DNA from: Paenibacillus_AR mesotrionivorans
Lineage (GTDB): Bacteria > Bacillota > Bacilli > Paenibacillales > NBRC-103111
NCBI RefSeq assembly: GCF_046098205.1
Contig: NZ_JBJURJ010000011.1
Span: 186,001-250,000, forward strand
DNA: 64,000 nt
Direction: 5' to 3'
The notes under the pieces were generated by a model that was not told the DNA's origin, made no database searches, and was given only the letters and a program-made list of their open reading frames with translations. Position numbers and translations under genes: made by a program. Shown here piece after piece: positions 26,354 through 35,782 of the stretch. The stretch's first letter is position 1. Each line of letters starts with the position of its first letter.

Positions 26354-27193
26354 TCAAAGCTCACCGGCGTTGAAGGTATCCCCACCCTCAATCGTGCCGC
26401 TTTCGTAGCCCTTCTGAAACCAGCGTTTGCGCTGCTCGGAGGTGCCGTGGGTGAAGCTGTCCGGGACCGCATAACCCTGGGCCTGCTTCTGCAGGGTATC
26501 ATCGCCGATGGCATTGGCCGCCGTCAGCGCCTCATCAATATCCCCCGCCTCCAACACCTCCATATCCTCTGCGTGATGGGCCCATACCCCGGCGAAGTAG
26601 TCTGCCTGCAGCTCCATTCTAACCTGCATCCGGTTATATTCGGTTTCATTCAGCTTCTGGCGCAGCGCGTCCATCTGGGCCGAGGTGCCCAGAAGAGTCT
26701 GCACATGGTGTCCAACCTCATGGGCCACCACATACGCCATGGCAAAATCGCCGGGGGCCTTGAAGGTCCGCTGCAGCTCCTCATAAAAGCTCAGGTCTAT
26801 GTACAGCTTTTGATCTCCTGGACAGTAAAAGGGCCCCACCGCTGACGTAGCCCTGCCGCAAGCCGAGCTTACGCTTCCGCTGTACAGCACCAGCACCGGG
26901 TCCTTGTATTGTATACCTTTCTCCCGGAACAGCTCCTCCCAGACCTCCTCGGTATCGGCCAGAACCACGGAAACAAATTGGGCCAGCTCCTCCTCCTGGG
27001 CCGTGCCCTGATAAGCCGATTGCTGGCTGGAGCTGCCGGTCATATTGCCCAGGATATCCGCTGGGTTTCCGCCCAGCAGGGTTACCAAGAGCAATATCAG
27101 AATTCCGCCTACTCCGCCTCCCACCAGTGTTCCCCCGCCCATTCCCCGCCGGTCCTCCACATTGGCGCTGCCTCTTCTGCCGCTCCATTTCAT
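26354..27193 (-). CDS. Neutral zinc metallopeptidase, YpfJ family
   Basis: The 279-residue protein begins with a short basic stretch (MKWSGRRGSANVEDRRG) and a single membrane segment (about 21-41). The globular part carries CGRATSAVGPFYCPGDQKLY, the zinc motif HEVGH at 158-162, MELQADYFAGVWAHH (third ligand region) and SFTHGTSEQRKRWF near the end, all typical of the YpfJ/KPN_02809 family. It is probably a membrane-tethered peptidase facing outward; substrates are unknown. GAAGGAGGA precedes the ATG. Confidence 0.93.
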   Translation of the reverse strand: MKWSGRRGSANVEDRRGMGGGTLVGGGVGGILILLLVTLLGGNPADILGNMTGSSSQQSAYQGTAQEEELAQFVSVVLADTEEVWEELFREKGIQYKDPVLVLYSGSVSSACGRATSAVGPFYCPGDQKLYIDLSFYEELQRTFKAPGDFAMAYVVAHEVGHHVQTLLGTSAQMDALRQKLNETEYNRMQVRMELQADYFAGVWAHHAEDMEVLEAGDIDEALTAANAIGDDTLQKQAQGYAVPDSFTHGTSEQRKRWFQKGYESGTIEGGDTFNAGEL

Positions 27194-27350
27194 TATGCTT
27201 CCTCCTTCCGCATTCTGTCGGTATCACATCTTTACCCGGCAGCGGATACAGGTAAGCATACGGACAAACCGAAAACCGCCAGGACACTGTCCTGACGGCA
27301 ATAAGCTAAGGGATCCGCATAGGGGCAAGGTGCCCACCAGCTCTTTTTTG

Positions 27351-27923
27351 CTAAACCCGGCTCTTCGCTTTCCGCTGGAGAGCCAGAAACAGGTCCGTTG
27401 TCAGCTTGGGTACAAGGCCGATGACCACATAGAACAGGAAGAGCTCCCAATAGGTCGTATCGCGAATCCGGATAAACCGGGTTATCTGCATCAGAGGCTT
27501 CACTCCGAAGGCGAAGGCGACGCACAGCAGGAGCATGTATAAGTAGTAGTTTTTGTGGCGGTGAACTGTCCACTGATACATGAGCATGTAGGATACTGGT
27601 ATGAGTGAAGCATCCAGCCCGAAGCTGGCTGTCGGAAACGGCAGCAGCACGAAGGGATACACCCACATGGCATGGGAGGTGCCGTACAAATCGCAATACA
27701 GCGCCACCGTATGCACCCCCAGTCCATAAAAAAGAACCTGCAGGAGACGCTGCCGGTCCAACCTCCAAAACAGCACCAGGAGGGGAATCAGCACAACCCC
27801 TGCCAAAACCCAGAACTGCCAGGTGAACAAGGAATAAGTACTCCAGTAGATGCTCCAGTTATATGTGAAGGCAGACAATTGATCGGATAATTCCCGGACA
27901 AGCTGCTCCTGTTCCGCACTCAT
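27351..27923 (-). CDS. CBO0543-family membrane protein
   Basis: The 190-residue protein has about five hydrophobic segments and the pattern FWRLDRQRLLQVLFYGL, HTVALYCDLYGTSHAMWVYP, YMLMYQWTVHRHKNYYLY and TRFIRIRDTTYWELFLFYV. It resembles CBO0543-type proteins, a clostridial/bacillar membrane family of unknown function. AAAAGGAG precedes the ATG. It is divergent from the BceR-like regulator. Confidence 0.7.
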   Translation of the reverse strand: MSAEQEQLVRELSDQLSAFTYNWSIYWSTYSLFTWQFWVLAGVVLIPLLVLFWRLDRQRLLQVLFYGLGVHTVALYCDLYGTSHAMWVYPFVLLPFPTASFGLDASLIPVSYMLMYQWTVHRHKNYYLYMLLLCVAFAFGVKPLMQITRFIRIRDTTYWELFLFYVVIGLVPKLTTDLFLALQRKAKSRV

Positions 27924-28069
27924 GGGATATCACTCCTTTTCAGGAATACTATCCCCATCCCGCTGCAAAATATCCATTCCCCGGCCACACCGCATAAGCT
28001 TGGTGTTTCCCCGGGCCAGCTAGTATACTGGAGGAAATGATTGCATTCTTTTTCCACGGGGGAATATCC

Positions 28070-28741
28070 ATGTTTTCCATTATGCTGGTAGAGGATGACG
28101 ATAAAATCCGCACCATTGTGGCCGATACGCTGCGCAGGTGGCAGTTCCAGGTGTTTGAGGTAACAGCCTATGACCAGGTGCTGGCGGAGTTCAACCGGCT
28201 GGGCCCGCAGCTGGTGCTGCTGGACGTCAATTTACCTGTACTGGACGGCTACCACTGGTGCCAGCAGATTAGAGCCGCCTCCAAGGTGCCGATTTTGTTC
28301 CTCTCCTCCCGCAACCAGAATATGGACATGATTATGGCCATGAATATGGGAGCCGACGACTTTGTCCAGAAGCCCTTCGATCTGGGGGTGCTGGTAGCCA
28401 AGGTGAACGCCTTGCTGCGGCGCAATTATCTGTACCACGAGGAGAGCTTGCAGCTGGCCCACCGGGGACTAACGCTGAATGTGGCCAACTCCACGCTTCA
28501 TTACCAGGGGAAAAGCACGGAGCTGTCCCGCAATGAGTTCATCATCATGCAGCTGTTTATGCGCAGCATCGGCAAAATTGTGTCCCGGGAGGAGCTGATG
28601 CAGGCCCTTTGGCGGGAAGAGCAGTTCGTGGATGACAATACCCTCACCGTCAATGTCAACCGCCTGCGGCGCAAGCTGGCTCAATTGGGGATGGAGGATC
28701 TGATCACCACCCGCAAAGGAATGGGGTATATCGCGGAATGA
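28070..28741 (+). CDS. BceR-type response regulator (OmpR family)
   Basis: The 223-residue protein has a receiver (DDD at 9-11, acceptor D52 in LLDVNLPVLDG, KP near 101) and a winged-helix OmpR-type output domain (TELSRNEFIIMQLFMRS, DNTLTVNVNRLRRKLA, TTRKGMGY). The sequence around VPILFLSSRNQNMDMIMAMN is typical of BceR-like regulators that control ABC transporters against bacitracin-like peptides. GGGGGAA precedes the ATG at 28070; the reading frame is open further up but without a site. The kinase gene overlaps its stop by 4 bp. Confidence 0.93.
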   Translation: MFSIMLVEDDDKIRTIVADTLRRWQFQVFEVTAYDQVLAEFNRLGPQLVLLDVNLPVLDGYHWCQQIRAASKVPILFLSSRNQNMDMIMAMNMGADDFVQKPFDLGVLVAKVNALLRRNYLYHEESLQLAHRGLTLNVANSTLHYQGKSTELSRNEFIIMQLFMRSIGKIVSREELMQALWREEQFVDDNTLTVNVNRLRRKLAQLGMEDLITTRKGMGYIAE

Positions 28742-29733
28742 AGCTGTGGCGGTTTTTCAAATATGAGCTGCCGTACCTGGCTGTTTTTCTGGCGGGGTAC
28801 GGCATTATGCTGGCGGTGGTTGCGGCCGATCCGGCCGCCCTTTTGCGCGGGGAGACCGCCTTGTACGGGCTGGCGCTTCTGGTGCTCCTGTGGAGCTGCT
28901 TTTTCATCCGCCGGTATGTCCTGACCCTGCAGGCCGCCAGGCAGCTGTACGAACCGGAAGCGGCCGCACTGTCCCTGGAGGCGGAGCTGTGCCGGGAGGC
29001 GCTGGATACCCGGGAGAAAGTGCATATCCGCACCTTGAACGAAGTCCGGGCGCGCCAGAATGATCATTACAATTACATCGTCTCCTGGTTCCATGAGGTC
29101 AAAACCCCCATTTCCGTGCTGCGGCTTCTGCAGCAGACCGGCATGGACGCGAACAGCCTGGAGGAGGAGATTTCCCGGATTGAGCATTATGTGGATCAGG
29201 CGCTCTATTACGCTAAGCTGGACAGCTTTAATCAGGACTATGAGCTGGTGAACTGCGACCTGGAGAAGCTGGTGAAGGAGCTGGTGAAAAACCATGCGAA
29301 AACCTTCATCTCCCGGAAGGTGCAGCTCCGGCTGGACCTGGCTCCGGCCACCGTCCAAAGTGACGCCAAGTGGCTGGCCTTTATCCTGAACCAGCTTTTG
29401 ACCAACAGTCTGAAATATACCGCCGTCCAGGGGGAGATCTCCATTACCTTGGCCGCCACCACAGAGGAGAGGCTGCTGATTATCCGGGACAACGGCATCG
29501 GCATTGAGCCGAAGGATCTGCCCCGGGTGTTCAACCGCGGCTTCACCGGCACCAACGGGAGAGCCTACGCCCATTCCACCGGCATGGGCTTGTATCTGGC
29601 CCAGGAGCTGTCCAGGAAGCTGGGGCACTACATTACCTGTGCTTCGGAGGTGGGCCGGTTTACGGAAATGACCGTTCATTTCCCCCGCAATTATGACGCC
29701 TATCTGGATACCGTTGCACCAACAAAGCCCTGA
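28738..29733 (+). CDS. BceS-type intramembrane-sensing histidine kinase
   Basis: The 331-residue kinase has two membrane helices (about 10-32 and 43-60) with almost no outer loop, so it cannot sense the peptide directly. This is the mark of BceS-type kinases that take their signal from the BceAB transporter. The phospho-His lies in WFHEVKTPISVLRLLQQ (about residue 120), followed by NQLLTNSLKYT and the DNGIGIEPKDLPRVFNRGF box. It is translationally coupled to the regulator gene. The matching transporter lies downstream in the opposite orientation. Confidence 0.93.
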   Translation: MKLWRFFKYELPYLAVFLAGYGIMLAVVAADPAALLRGETALYGLALLVLLWSCFFIRRYVLTLQAARQLYEPEAAALSLEAELCREALDTREKVHIRTLNEVRARQNDHYNYIVSWFHEVKTPISVLRLLQQTGMDANSLEEEISRIEHYVDQALYYAKLDSFNQDYELVNCDLEKLVKELVKNHAKTFISRKVQLRLDLAPATVQSDAKWLAFILNQLLTNSLKYTAVQGEISITLAATTEERLLIIRDNGIGIEPKDLPRVFNRGFTGTNGRAYAHSTGMGLYLAQELSRKLGHYITCASEVGRFTEMTVHFPRNYDAYLDTVAPTKP

Positions 29734-29763
29734 TGAACCGCGGCAGACGGTCTATCAGGGCTT
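29725..29763. terminator. Bidirectional terminator between bceS-like and bceB-like genes
   Basis: The perfect 10-bp stem AAGCCCTGAT / ATCAGGGCTT overlaps the kinase stop codon. It is followed by CTTATT on the plus strand and lies 10 bp from the permease stop. Confidence 0.8.
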
Positions 29764-29772
29764 CTTATTGGT

Positions 29773-31740
29773 TTAACGCTGGTTGACGATCCGGTAATAG
29801 AGACTGGCGGAGGACAGATAAAAGAACAGATAAACCAGACCGTATATGCCCAGAATAACCAGGACAATCCCGGGGAGATCAGGGAAATCCTGAAGCGACT
29901 CCAGCATGTAATACCGGATGACCAGCCAGCTGAATACCACGGCCAAAATCAGCGGAGGAGCAAAAATAAACACCAGCTGCTTGCGGATAGCGCTCCGTAT
30001 CCGGCGGTTGTCCACACCCAGCTTGCGGAGGACGGCATACTGCCGCGCTTCCTCCGCCGCCACCTTCAGCTGGCGGAAGTAGACCACGCTGGCCAGGGCG
30101 AATACGGCGATCAGAGCCAGGAAGGCCGCCGCGAACAGGAGCAGCGACGAGCTCTCAATCTGGATGGAATAAACATCCGCATAGGAGGAGTAATACCAAC
30201 CTGGCCGGGCCCCTTCTCCCGCCAGCCGGTACACCTCCGCCGACAAATCCTCCGCATGCTCCGGGTCACGGATCTGGTACAGCTCCAGCATAACAGCTTC
30301 ACCCGCCTGACGGGCCTGCTCGAACGCTCCATCGGAGATCACGATGACGGCAGGCTTCTTCTCCATGGAATGGCCGGGAATGGTAGCCCAGCCGAGCAGA
30401 GCGTAATCCTTCATCTCTGCCAGCCGGAGTGTAGTCCGGGAAGCCGCACCCACTACAAACTCCGGCTGCGCTTCAGGCGGATACGTCCGGGCCAGATCCG
30501 TTCCCTGGGACAGAGAAACCGCCTCCTCTCCCCGGAGCTGCACCCGCTCATCATCCCCGCGCCAGGCAACCAGGCTGTTATAATCCCTTGCCGCCATGAG
30601 GAGAACCGGCTCTTCGTAATATTGCGGATTCTCGAATGCCACGCTCCGGTCCGTCACGGCCTGGGTGCGGATCAGCTCCAGCCTTCGGTAATCCTTCACC
30701 GGATGCTCTGACGCTTCAATAGTGCTGCGGATGGCTGCACTGGCCCGCTCACCCGGATATTCGAAGGCGATGCCGTTGGGCACATTCATCCGCACCGCGT
30801 CGAATTGCACCCGGTAGTTCACCACCACAAAGCAGGTTAACAGAATAATAGCCGCCCCTGCCAGCGTGATAAAGGTGAGATTGGAGGTATTCCCCCGCAC
30901 CTGAAAGCGGAGAGAGGACGTCCACAGCATGGTATTGCCCTCATAGTAGCGCCTCCTGCGGGAAATCACGCCCAAGATCCATCCGGAGAATTGCCGGAAG
31001 AACAGATAGGTTCCCCCGAGTACCCCCACAGCCGTCAGAATCATACAAACCGTAGCATGCTCCCGCCAAAGGGCGGAATTCATCCCCCGGCTTAACACAA
31101 ACACCGCCTCGCCCAGCAGAAGAACAGCCAGCAGCGCCAGGACAGGGGAAGACCGGATCGGCTTCTCCGCCGTTTCCCCGGCATGGAACAGCTCCACCAG
31201 CTGCACCCGCCGGATAGCGATATGGCTCTGGACGGCAATGATCACGGACAGCAGCAGGAACAGCGCCACTGTAGTGCCGATGGCCTGCAGCGGGAAGGAG
31301 AAGGACACGGTCTCTTCATACTGCATCAGCTTCATCAGCAGCATCCCGAACAGCTTGGAGAGAAATCCACCCAGCAGGATTCCTGCCGAAAGGGAGATGC
31401 CGCTCAGGATCAAGGTTTCATAGAAAACCATCCAGGTAATCTGCCGTTCGGATAGCCCCAAGAGCAGATACAGGCCGAATTCACGCTGCCGCTGCCGCAT
31501 GAAGAAGGAGTTGGCATACAGGATAAACACAATAATGAACACAAATACCACGACGGAGGCAATCCTGATGCCGTTCTGAAAATTGCCCCGGTTCTTGACC
31601 ATATCCAGAATATCCGGATTAAACATCAATGCCGAAAACGTAAAATGGATGATGACCCCTATGATCATGGAAACGAGATAAATGGTATACAGGCGAAAAT
31701 TCCGGCGGACATTGCGCAGGGTCAGGTCGAAGAGCTTCAT
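29773..31740 (-). CDS. BceB-type ABC permease (FtsX family)
   Basis: The 655-residue protein has 10 predicted helices. It begins MKLFDLTLRNVRRNFRLYTI and has the FtsX core FYANSFFMRQRQREFGLYLL-like segment (about 78-97) before helix 3. A large outer domain between helices 7 and 8 (about 320-515) should contact the antimicrobial peptide or its lipid II-cycle target. The second FtsX repeat contains KVAAEEARQYAVLRKLGVD. It works with the ATPase whose gene overlaps its start by 4 bp, and is also the likely sensor for the BceS-type kinase. Confidence 0.93.
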   Translation of the reverse strand: MKLFDLTLRNVRRNFRLYTIYLVSMIIGVIIHFTFSALMFNPDILDMVKNRGNFQNGIRIASVVVFVFIIVFILYANSFFMRQRQREFGLYLLLGLSERQITWMVFYETLILSGISLSAGILLGGFLSKLFGMLLMKLMQYEETVSFSFPLQAIGTTVALFLLLSVIIAVQSHIAIRRVQLVELFHAGETAEKPIRSSPVLALLAVLLLGEAVFVLSRGMNSALWREHATVCMILTAVGVLGGTYLFFRQFSGWILGVISRRRRYYEGNTMLWTSSLRFQVRGNTSNLTFITLAGAAIILLTCFVVVNYRVQFDAVRMNVPNGIAFEYPGERASAAIRSTIEASEHPVKDYRRLELIRTQAVTDRSVAFENPQYYEEPVLLMAARDYNSLVAWRGDDERVQLRGEEAVSLSQGTDLARTYPPEAQPEFVVGAASRTTLRLAEMKDYALLGWATIPGHSMEKKPAVIVISDGAFEQARQAGEAVMLELYQIRDPEHAEDLSAEVYRLAGEGARPGWYYSSYADVYSIQIESSSLLLFAAAFLALIAVFALASVVYFRQLKVAAEEARQYAVLRKLGVDNRRIRSAIRKQLVFIFAPPLILAVVFSWLVIRYYMLESLQDFPDLPGIVLVILGIYGLVYLFFYLSSASLYYRIVNQR

Positions 31741-32483
31741 CCCGCCTGTCCCCCCAGCATGCTCTGGGTGTCCAGAATCCGTTCATAGAAGGTCTTCCGG
31801 CTCTGCCCGCCGGCATACAATTCATTGACGACCGAACCGTCCCGCAGGAAAATAACCCGCTGGCAATAGCTGGCCGCATAGCTGTCATGGGTCACCATGA
31901 GAATGGTGGTGCCGAAGGAGCCGTTAAGCTGGGCCAGCTGTTCCAGCAGCTGGGTGGCCGAGCGTGAATCCAGAGCTCCCGTAGGCTCGTCGGCGAACAC
32001 AATGTCCGGCTTGGTGATGAGAGCCCGTGCGGAGGAGGCCCGCTGCTTTTGGCCCCCGGATATCTCATGGGGATACCGCTCCAGCACCTCTCCGATCTGA
32101 AGCGCCGACACCAAGGGACCCAGCCGGGCCTCCATCTCTCCGGTTTTGAATCCGCGCAGGGATAAGGGAAGGAGAATATTCTCCTTGACCGTCAAGGTAT
32201 CCAACAGATTGTAATCCTGAAAAATAAAGCCTACATGCTCCTGGCGGAACCGCCGAAGCTCATTTTTGTTCAAATCCAGCAGGGACTGCTCCTTCACCCA
32301 GACCTCTCCGCCGGAGAAGCGGTCAATGGTGGAGAGCACATTCATCAGAGTGGACTTGCCCGATCCGGACGGTCCCATCACGGCGGTAAACTCCCCGGCG
32401 GTGATGGTCAGGTCCAGGTTCCTCAACACCGGCGTATTGCCGTAATGCTTGGTCAGGTTTTTGGTGCGGATTACAGGTTCCAT
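31737..32483 (-). CDS. BceA-type ABC transporter ATPase
   Basis: The 248-residue ATPase has Walker A GPSGSGKSTL, Q-loop FIFQDYNLLDTL, signature SGGQKQRASSARAL, Walker B PDIVFADEPTGALD and H-loop VTHD. SARAL instead of the usual ARAL is a small deviation. It powers the BceB-type permease, giving peptide-antibiotic resistance by target release. ATG at 32483 has AGGAGG at 7 nt; the frame extends upstream through the promoter region but has no site there. Confidence 0.95.
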   Translation of the reverse strand: MEPVIRTKNLTKHYGNTPVLRNLDLTITAGEFTAVMGPSGSGKSTLMNVLSTIDRFSGGEVWVKEQSLLDLNKNELRRFRQEHVGFIFQDYNLLDTLTVKENILLPLSLRGFKTGEMEARLGPLVSALQIGEVLERYPHEISGGQKQRASSARALITKPDIVFADEPTGALDSRSATQLLEQLAQLNGSFGTTILMVTHDSYAASYCQRVIFLRDGSVVNELYAGGQSRKTFYERILDTQSMLGGQAG

Positions 32484-32508
32484 GGCGCTTCCTCCTATTC
32501 TGTTACCT

Positions 32509-32514
32509 ACTATA
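32509..32514 (-). promoter_or_regulatory. -10 element for bceAB-like operon
   Basis: TATAGT on the minus strand lies 26 nt before the start codon. No good -35 is present, which fits a promoter that needs an activator. Confidence 0.5.
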
Positions 32515-32558
32515 GCCGGAAGGCGGATTTCTAACCATGTCTTTAGGACAGCGGAAGG

Positions 32559-32572
32559 TGACAGTTTCGTCA
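32559..32572. promoter_or_regulatory. Candidate BceR-type binding site
   Basis: TGACAGTTTCGTCA, an inverted repeat (TGAC...GTCA), lies about 45 bp upstream of the -10. The position and palindrome are as in BceR-controlled promoters, whose boxes are TnACA-N4-TGTAA-like. Confidence 0.4.
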
Positions 32573-32655
32573 TCTTGGGACGGAAACAGCGGAGGAAAAA
32601 TTAGAGGAGGGGTTTAGCCACGCAAAAGAGGAATTCAGCGGAACGCGCCGAAATA

Positions 32656-35600
32656 ATGGGCATGATTCCAATTTTAAACAATAGACCCTTCCAAAACATT
32701 CTTCTTGTCCTTCTATTTGTCGGGTTCTTGTTCGGGTTACGGATGATGTGGGGGAGCATCTTCCCTTCCTCGGAACAAGCCTCCGCTGTAAATGGCGTGT
32801 TGGACCTCCGGGGCCGCAATCTGGAGCAGTCCCCGACCTTTAGGCTGGATGGCGAATGGCAGCTTTACCCGGGAAGGCTGGTATATCAGGATGAGCTTCC
32901 CCAGCTGGAGACGGGGTTCCGGCCCATTCAGGTACCGGGAGACTGGAGCAGCCTCGTATCCGACGCCTCCGGCAAGGCCTACGGAACCGGCACTTACCGG
33001 CTGCGCATTCTGATTGATCCCGTCAAAAACCCCCTTTCCATTTGGATGGCCGGGGTGGAGGCCTCGTCCTCCGTATACATCAACGGGACAGATATGGACG
33101 AAAAACGGGATTCCCGTCAGGGGGATGATTCGTACTCGCCGAAAAGCATCTCATACACGGCCACCTGCTATGACGTGGAAGGAGTTGATGAGCTTGATGT
33201 CCTGATTCATGTGGCCAACTACGAAAACCCGGTAAACGGTGGTATCCTGCACACTCTCCGCTTCGGCTCTCAGGCCTCCATCAGTTTTGTGCGCTGGTAT
33301 TCCATCGGCTTTCAGTTGATGGTTTTCCTGGTGCTCCTGCTGCATGCCCTGTATGCCTTTATACTTTTCTCATTTCATACTCAAGAGCGGACCTTACTGC
33401 TTGTCTGCCTGCTTACCCTGCTGGTGGCCGTATCCGTTATCGTCGGCAATGACAATATTCTCTTGTTATGGCTGCCGGTCAATTACGCAGGGGCTCTGAA
33501 AATCCGGCTGCTCTCCTATGTGTGGTATGCCTATCTTATCCTGCTGTTATTCCGCCGGCTATCCTCCGCTCCCGCCGCCAATATGCCGATCCGTCTGTTT
33601 ACCGCAGCGCTTTTGGCCTATTCCGGCTTTGTTTTGATTGCACCAGCTCCTTGGATTCATATTTCTACGGCATTGGGAATCTATCACATGTTTTATCTGC
33701 TTCCCTTTCTTTGGTTTGCCTGTATGTTCGGCACCATGATTTTCCGGAGGCAATCCGGTGACGGCACCACATACTTCCTCCTCTCCGCCGCGGGTATCAT
33801 GAACGACACGGCTTGGGGGCTGTGGAACACGTCCTGTCCCGTCTTTTATCCGCTGGATATCATTATTGCCATTATCGGTTATTGCGCGTACTGGTTCAAA
33901 AAGTACTACCTCCACGCGAGGGAGAATGCAGTCCTGAACGAACAGCTGCGCCGGGCCGATAAGCGGAAAGACCACTTCCTGGCTAATACCTCCCACGAGC
34001 TGAGAACGCCTCTGCACGGGATTTTGAATATTGCCCGGACCGTAGCGGAGAAGGAGAAGGACAAGATAGACGGGAAAAGCTTCCGGGATATGGAGCTGCT
34101 GATTACCATCAGCCGCCGCATGTCCGACCTGCTGGACGATCTTCTGGATGACGCCCGGCTGAGGGAGAAGCGTATCGTGTTGCAGCAAAAGCCTGTGCTG
34201 ATCCAAGCCGTAGTTCCCGGAGTGATCGGCATGCTTCAATTTATGATGGAGGGTAAGGCGATTCAGATGGAAACGGACATACCTGGCTCCTTGCCGCCGG
34301 TTATGGCGGATGAGAAAAGACTGATTCAAATCCTGTACAATCTTTTGCACAATGCACTTAAGTTTACGGAGGAAGGCTTTATTACTGTCTCTGCGGAAAA
34401 GCGGGACAGGCGCCTGCTGGTTCATGTTTCCGATACGGGGATGGGAATGGATGCGGAAACCCGGGCACGGGTATTCCTGCCGTATGAGCAAGGCCCGGAG
34501 GGAGCTGACGACGGCAAGGGCATCGGGCTTGGCCTCAGCATCTGCAAGCAGCTGGTGGAGCTGCACGGCGGAGCCTTAACGGTCTGCTCCGAGCAAGGCA
34601 AGGGCTCCGTCTTCCGCTTTGATTTGCCCGTGGCCGATACAGCCGGTTCCTCCGCGCCGCAAAAGGAAGAGCCCGGCCTCTCCCCCGAAGTGACGGGAAA
34701 CGCCGAGCCCTTCTTCCTGAATGCAAACGCCGGCAAGGTTACGGACCCCGGCCCTCTGCCGGTGCCTTGGCATAACGGAAAAGCCCAAATCCTGGCGGTT
34801 GATGATGACCCGGTGAACCTGACGGTGCTGGCGGGCATCCTCTCTACAGAGCCTTATTCCGTCACCACAGCCACTTCCGCCCGTGACGCGCTGAAGCTCC
34901 TGGGGACCCGCAAGTGGGATCTGCTGATTGCCGATGTGATGATGCCCTTTATGTCCGGTTATGAGCTGACGCAGCGGGTCCGGGAATTGTACTCGGTATC
35001 GGAGCTCCCGGTGCTGCTCCTGACGGCGCGCAGCCAGCCCGCCGATATTTATACCGGCTTCGTATCGGGAGCCAACGATTATGTGACCAAGCCTGTGGAT
35101 GCTCTGGAGCTGAGATACCGGATCAGCGCCCTGATCCGGCTGAAGCAATCCGTCAACGAGCGGCTGCGGATGGAGGCGGCTTATCTCCAGGCGCAGATCC
35201 ACCCCCATTTTTTGTTTAACACCCTCAACTCCATCATGGCGCTGAGCGAGCTGGACACAGCCAAAATGCAGCAATTGGTGTATTCCTTTGCCACCTATCT
35301 GAGAGTGAGCTTTGATTTTATGAATACGGGCGAACTGGTGGAGCTTTCCCATGAGCTGGAGCTGGTTAAGGCCTATCTGTATATTGAGAAGGAAAGATTC
35401 GAAAACACCCTGACCGTGGTGTGGGAGGTGGAGCCCCACCTTAATCCGCTTCTGCCCCCCCTGACGCTGCAGCCGCTGGTAGAGAATGCCATCAAACACG
35501 GAATTTTCAGCAGATCCAAGGGAGGCACGTTATACATCCGCATTTCCCGGCAAAACAATGCCGTCCGGTTCGAAGTCCGGGATGACGGCAAGGGTATGGA

Positions 35601-35766
35601 CCAAGGGAAGATTGACCAGCTCCTGGAGCCGACCCGGAAGGGAACCGGCGGCATCGGTATTTTCAACACCAACCGGCGTCTGATCCAGTTGTACGGCCAG
35701 GGTTTGTCCATTGTAAGCGGGCCTAATGAAGGGACGAGAGTTTCCTTCTCCATTCCCGACGATTGA
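32656..35766 (+). CDS. Hybrid sensor kinase with 7TM sensor and two kinase modules
   Basis: The 1036-residue protein has a membrane anchor (about 13-33) and an outer jelly-roll-like domain similar to glycosidase sugar-binding domains (about 45-215: GEWQLYPGRLVYQDEL, GDWSS, GTGTYRLRILID). A seven-helix 7TMR-DISM-like region follows (about 218-415), then HisKA (H447 in ANTSHELRTPLHG) with HATPase (GLGLSICKQLVELHGG) and a receiver (DDD 716-718, acceptor D760). Last comes a LytS/YesM-type kinase domain (QIHPHFLFNTL, about 847-857) with HATPase. Carrying two different kinase types around one receiver is unusual but known in Paenibacillaceae. No partner regulator adjoins it. Confidence 0.9.
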   Translation: MGMIPILNNRPFQNILLVLLFVGFLFGLRMMWGSIFPSSEQASAVNGVLDLRGRNLEQSPTFRLDGEWQLYPGRLVYQDELPQLETGFRPIQVPGDWSSLVSDASGKAYGTGTYRLRILIDPVKNPLSIWMAGVEASSSVYINGTDMDEKRDSRQGDDSYSPKSISYTATCYDVEGVDELDVLIHVANYENPVNGGILHTLRFGSQASISFVRWYSIGFQLMVFLVLLLHALYAFILFSFHTQERTLLLVCLLTLLVAVSVIVGNDNILLLWLPVNYAGALKIRLLSYVWYAYLILLLFRRLSSAPAANMPIRLFTAALLAYSGFVLIAPAPWIHISTALGIYHMFYLLPFLWFACMFGTMIFRRQSGDGTTYFLLSAAGIMNDTAWGLWNTSCPVFYPLDIIIAIIGYCAYWFKKYYLHARENAVLNEQLRRADKRKDHFLANTSHELRTPLHGILNIARTVAEKEKDKIDGKSFRDMELLITISRRMSDLLDDLLDDARLREKRIVLQQKPVLIQAVVPGVIGMLQFMMEGKAIQMETDIPGSLPPVMADEKRLIQILYNLLHNALKFTEEGFITVSAEKRDRRLLVHVSDTGMGMDAETRARVFLPYEQGPEGADDGKGIGLGLSICKQLVELHGGALTVCSEQGKGSVFRFDLPVADTAGSSAPQKEEPGLSPEVTGNAEPFFLNANAGKVTDPGPLPVPWHNGKAQILAVDDDPVNLTVLAGILSTEPYSVTTATSARDALKLLGTRKWDLLIADVMMPFMSGYELTQRVRELYSVSELPVLLLTARSQPADIYTGFVSGANDYVTKPVDALELRYRISALIRLKQSVNERLRMEAAYLQAQIHPHFLFNTLNSIMALSELDTAKMQQLVYSFATYLRVSFDFMNTGELVELSHELELVKAYLYIEKERFENTLTVVWEVEPHLNPLLPPLTLQPLVENAIKHGIFSRSKGGTLYIRISRQNNAVRFEVRDDGKGMDQGKIDQLLEPTRKGTGGIGIFNTNRRLIQLYGQGLSIVSGPNEGTRVSFSIPDD

Positions 35767-35782
35767 AGGATTTGGCAATGCG

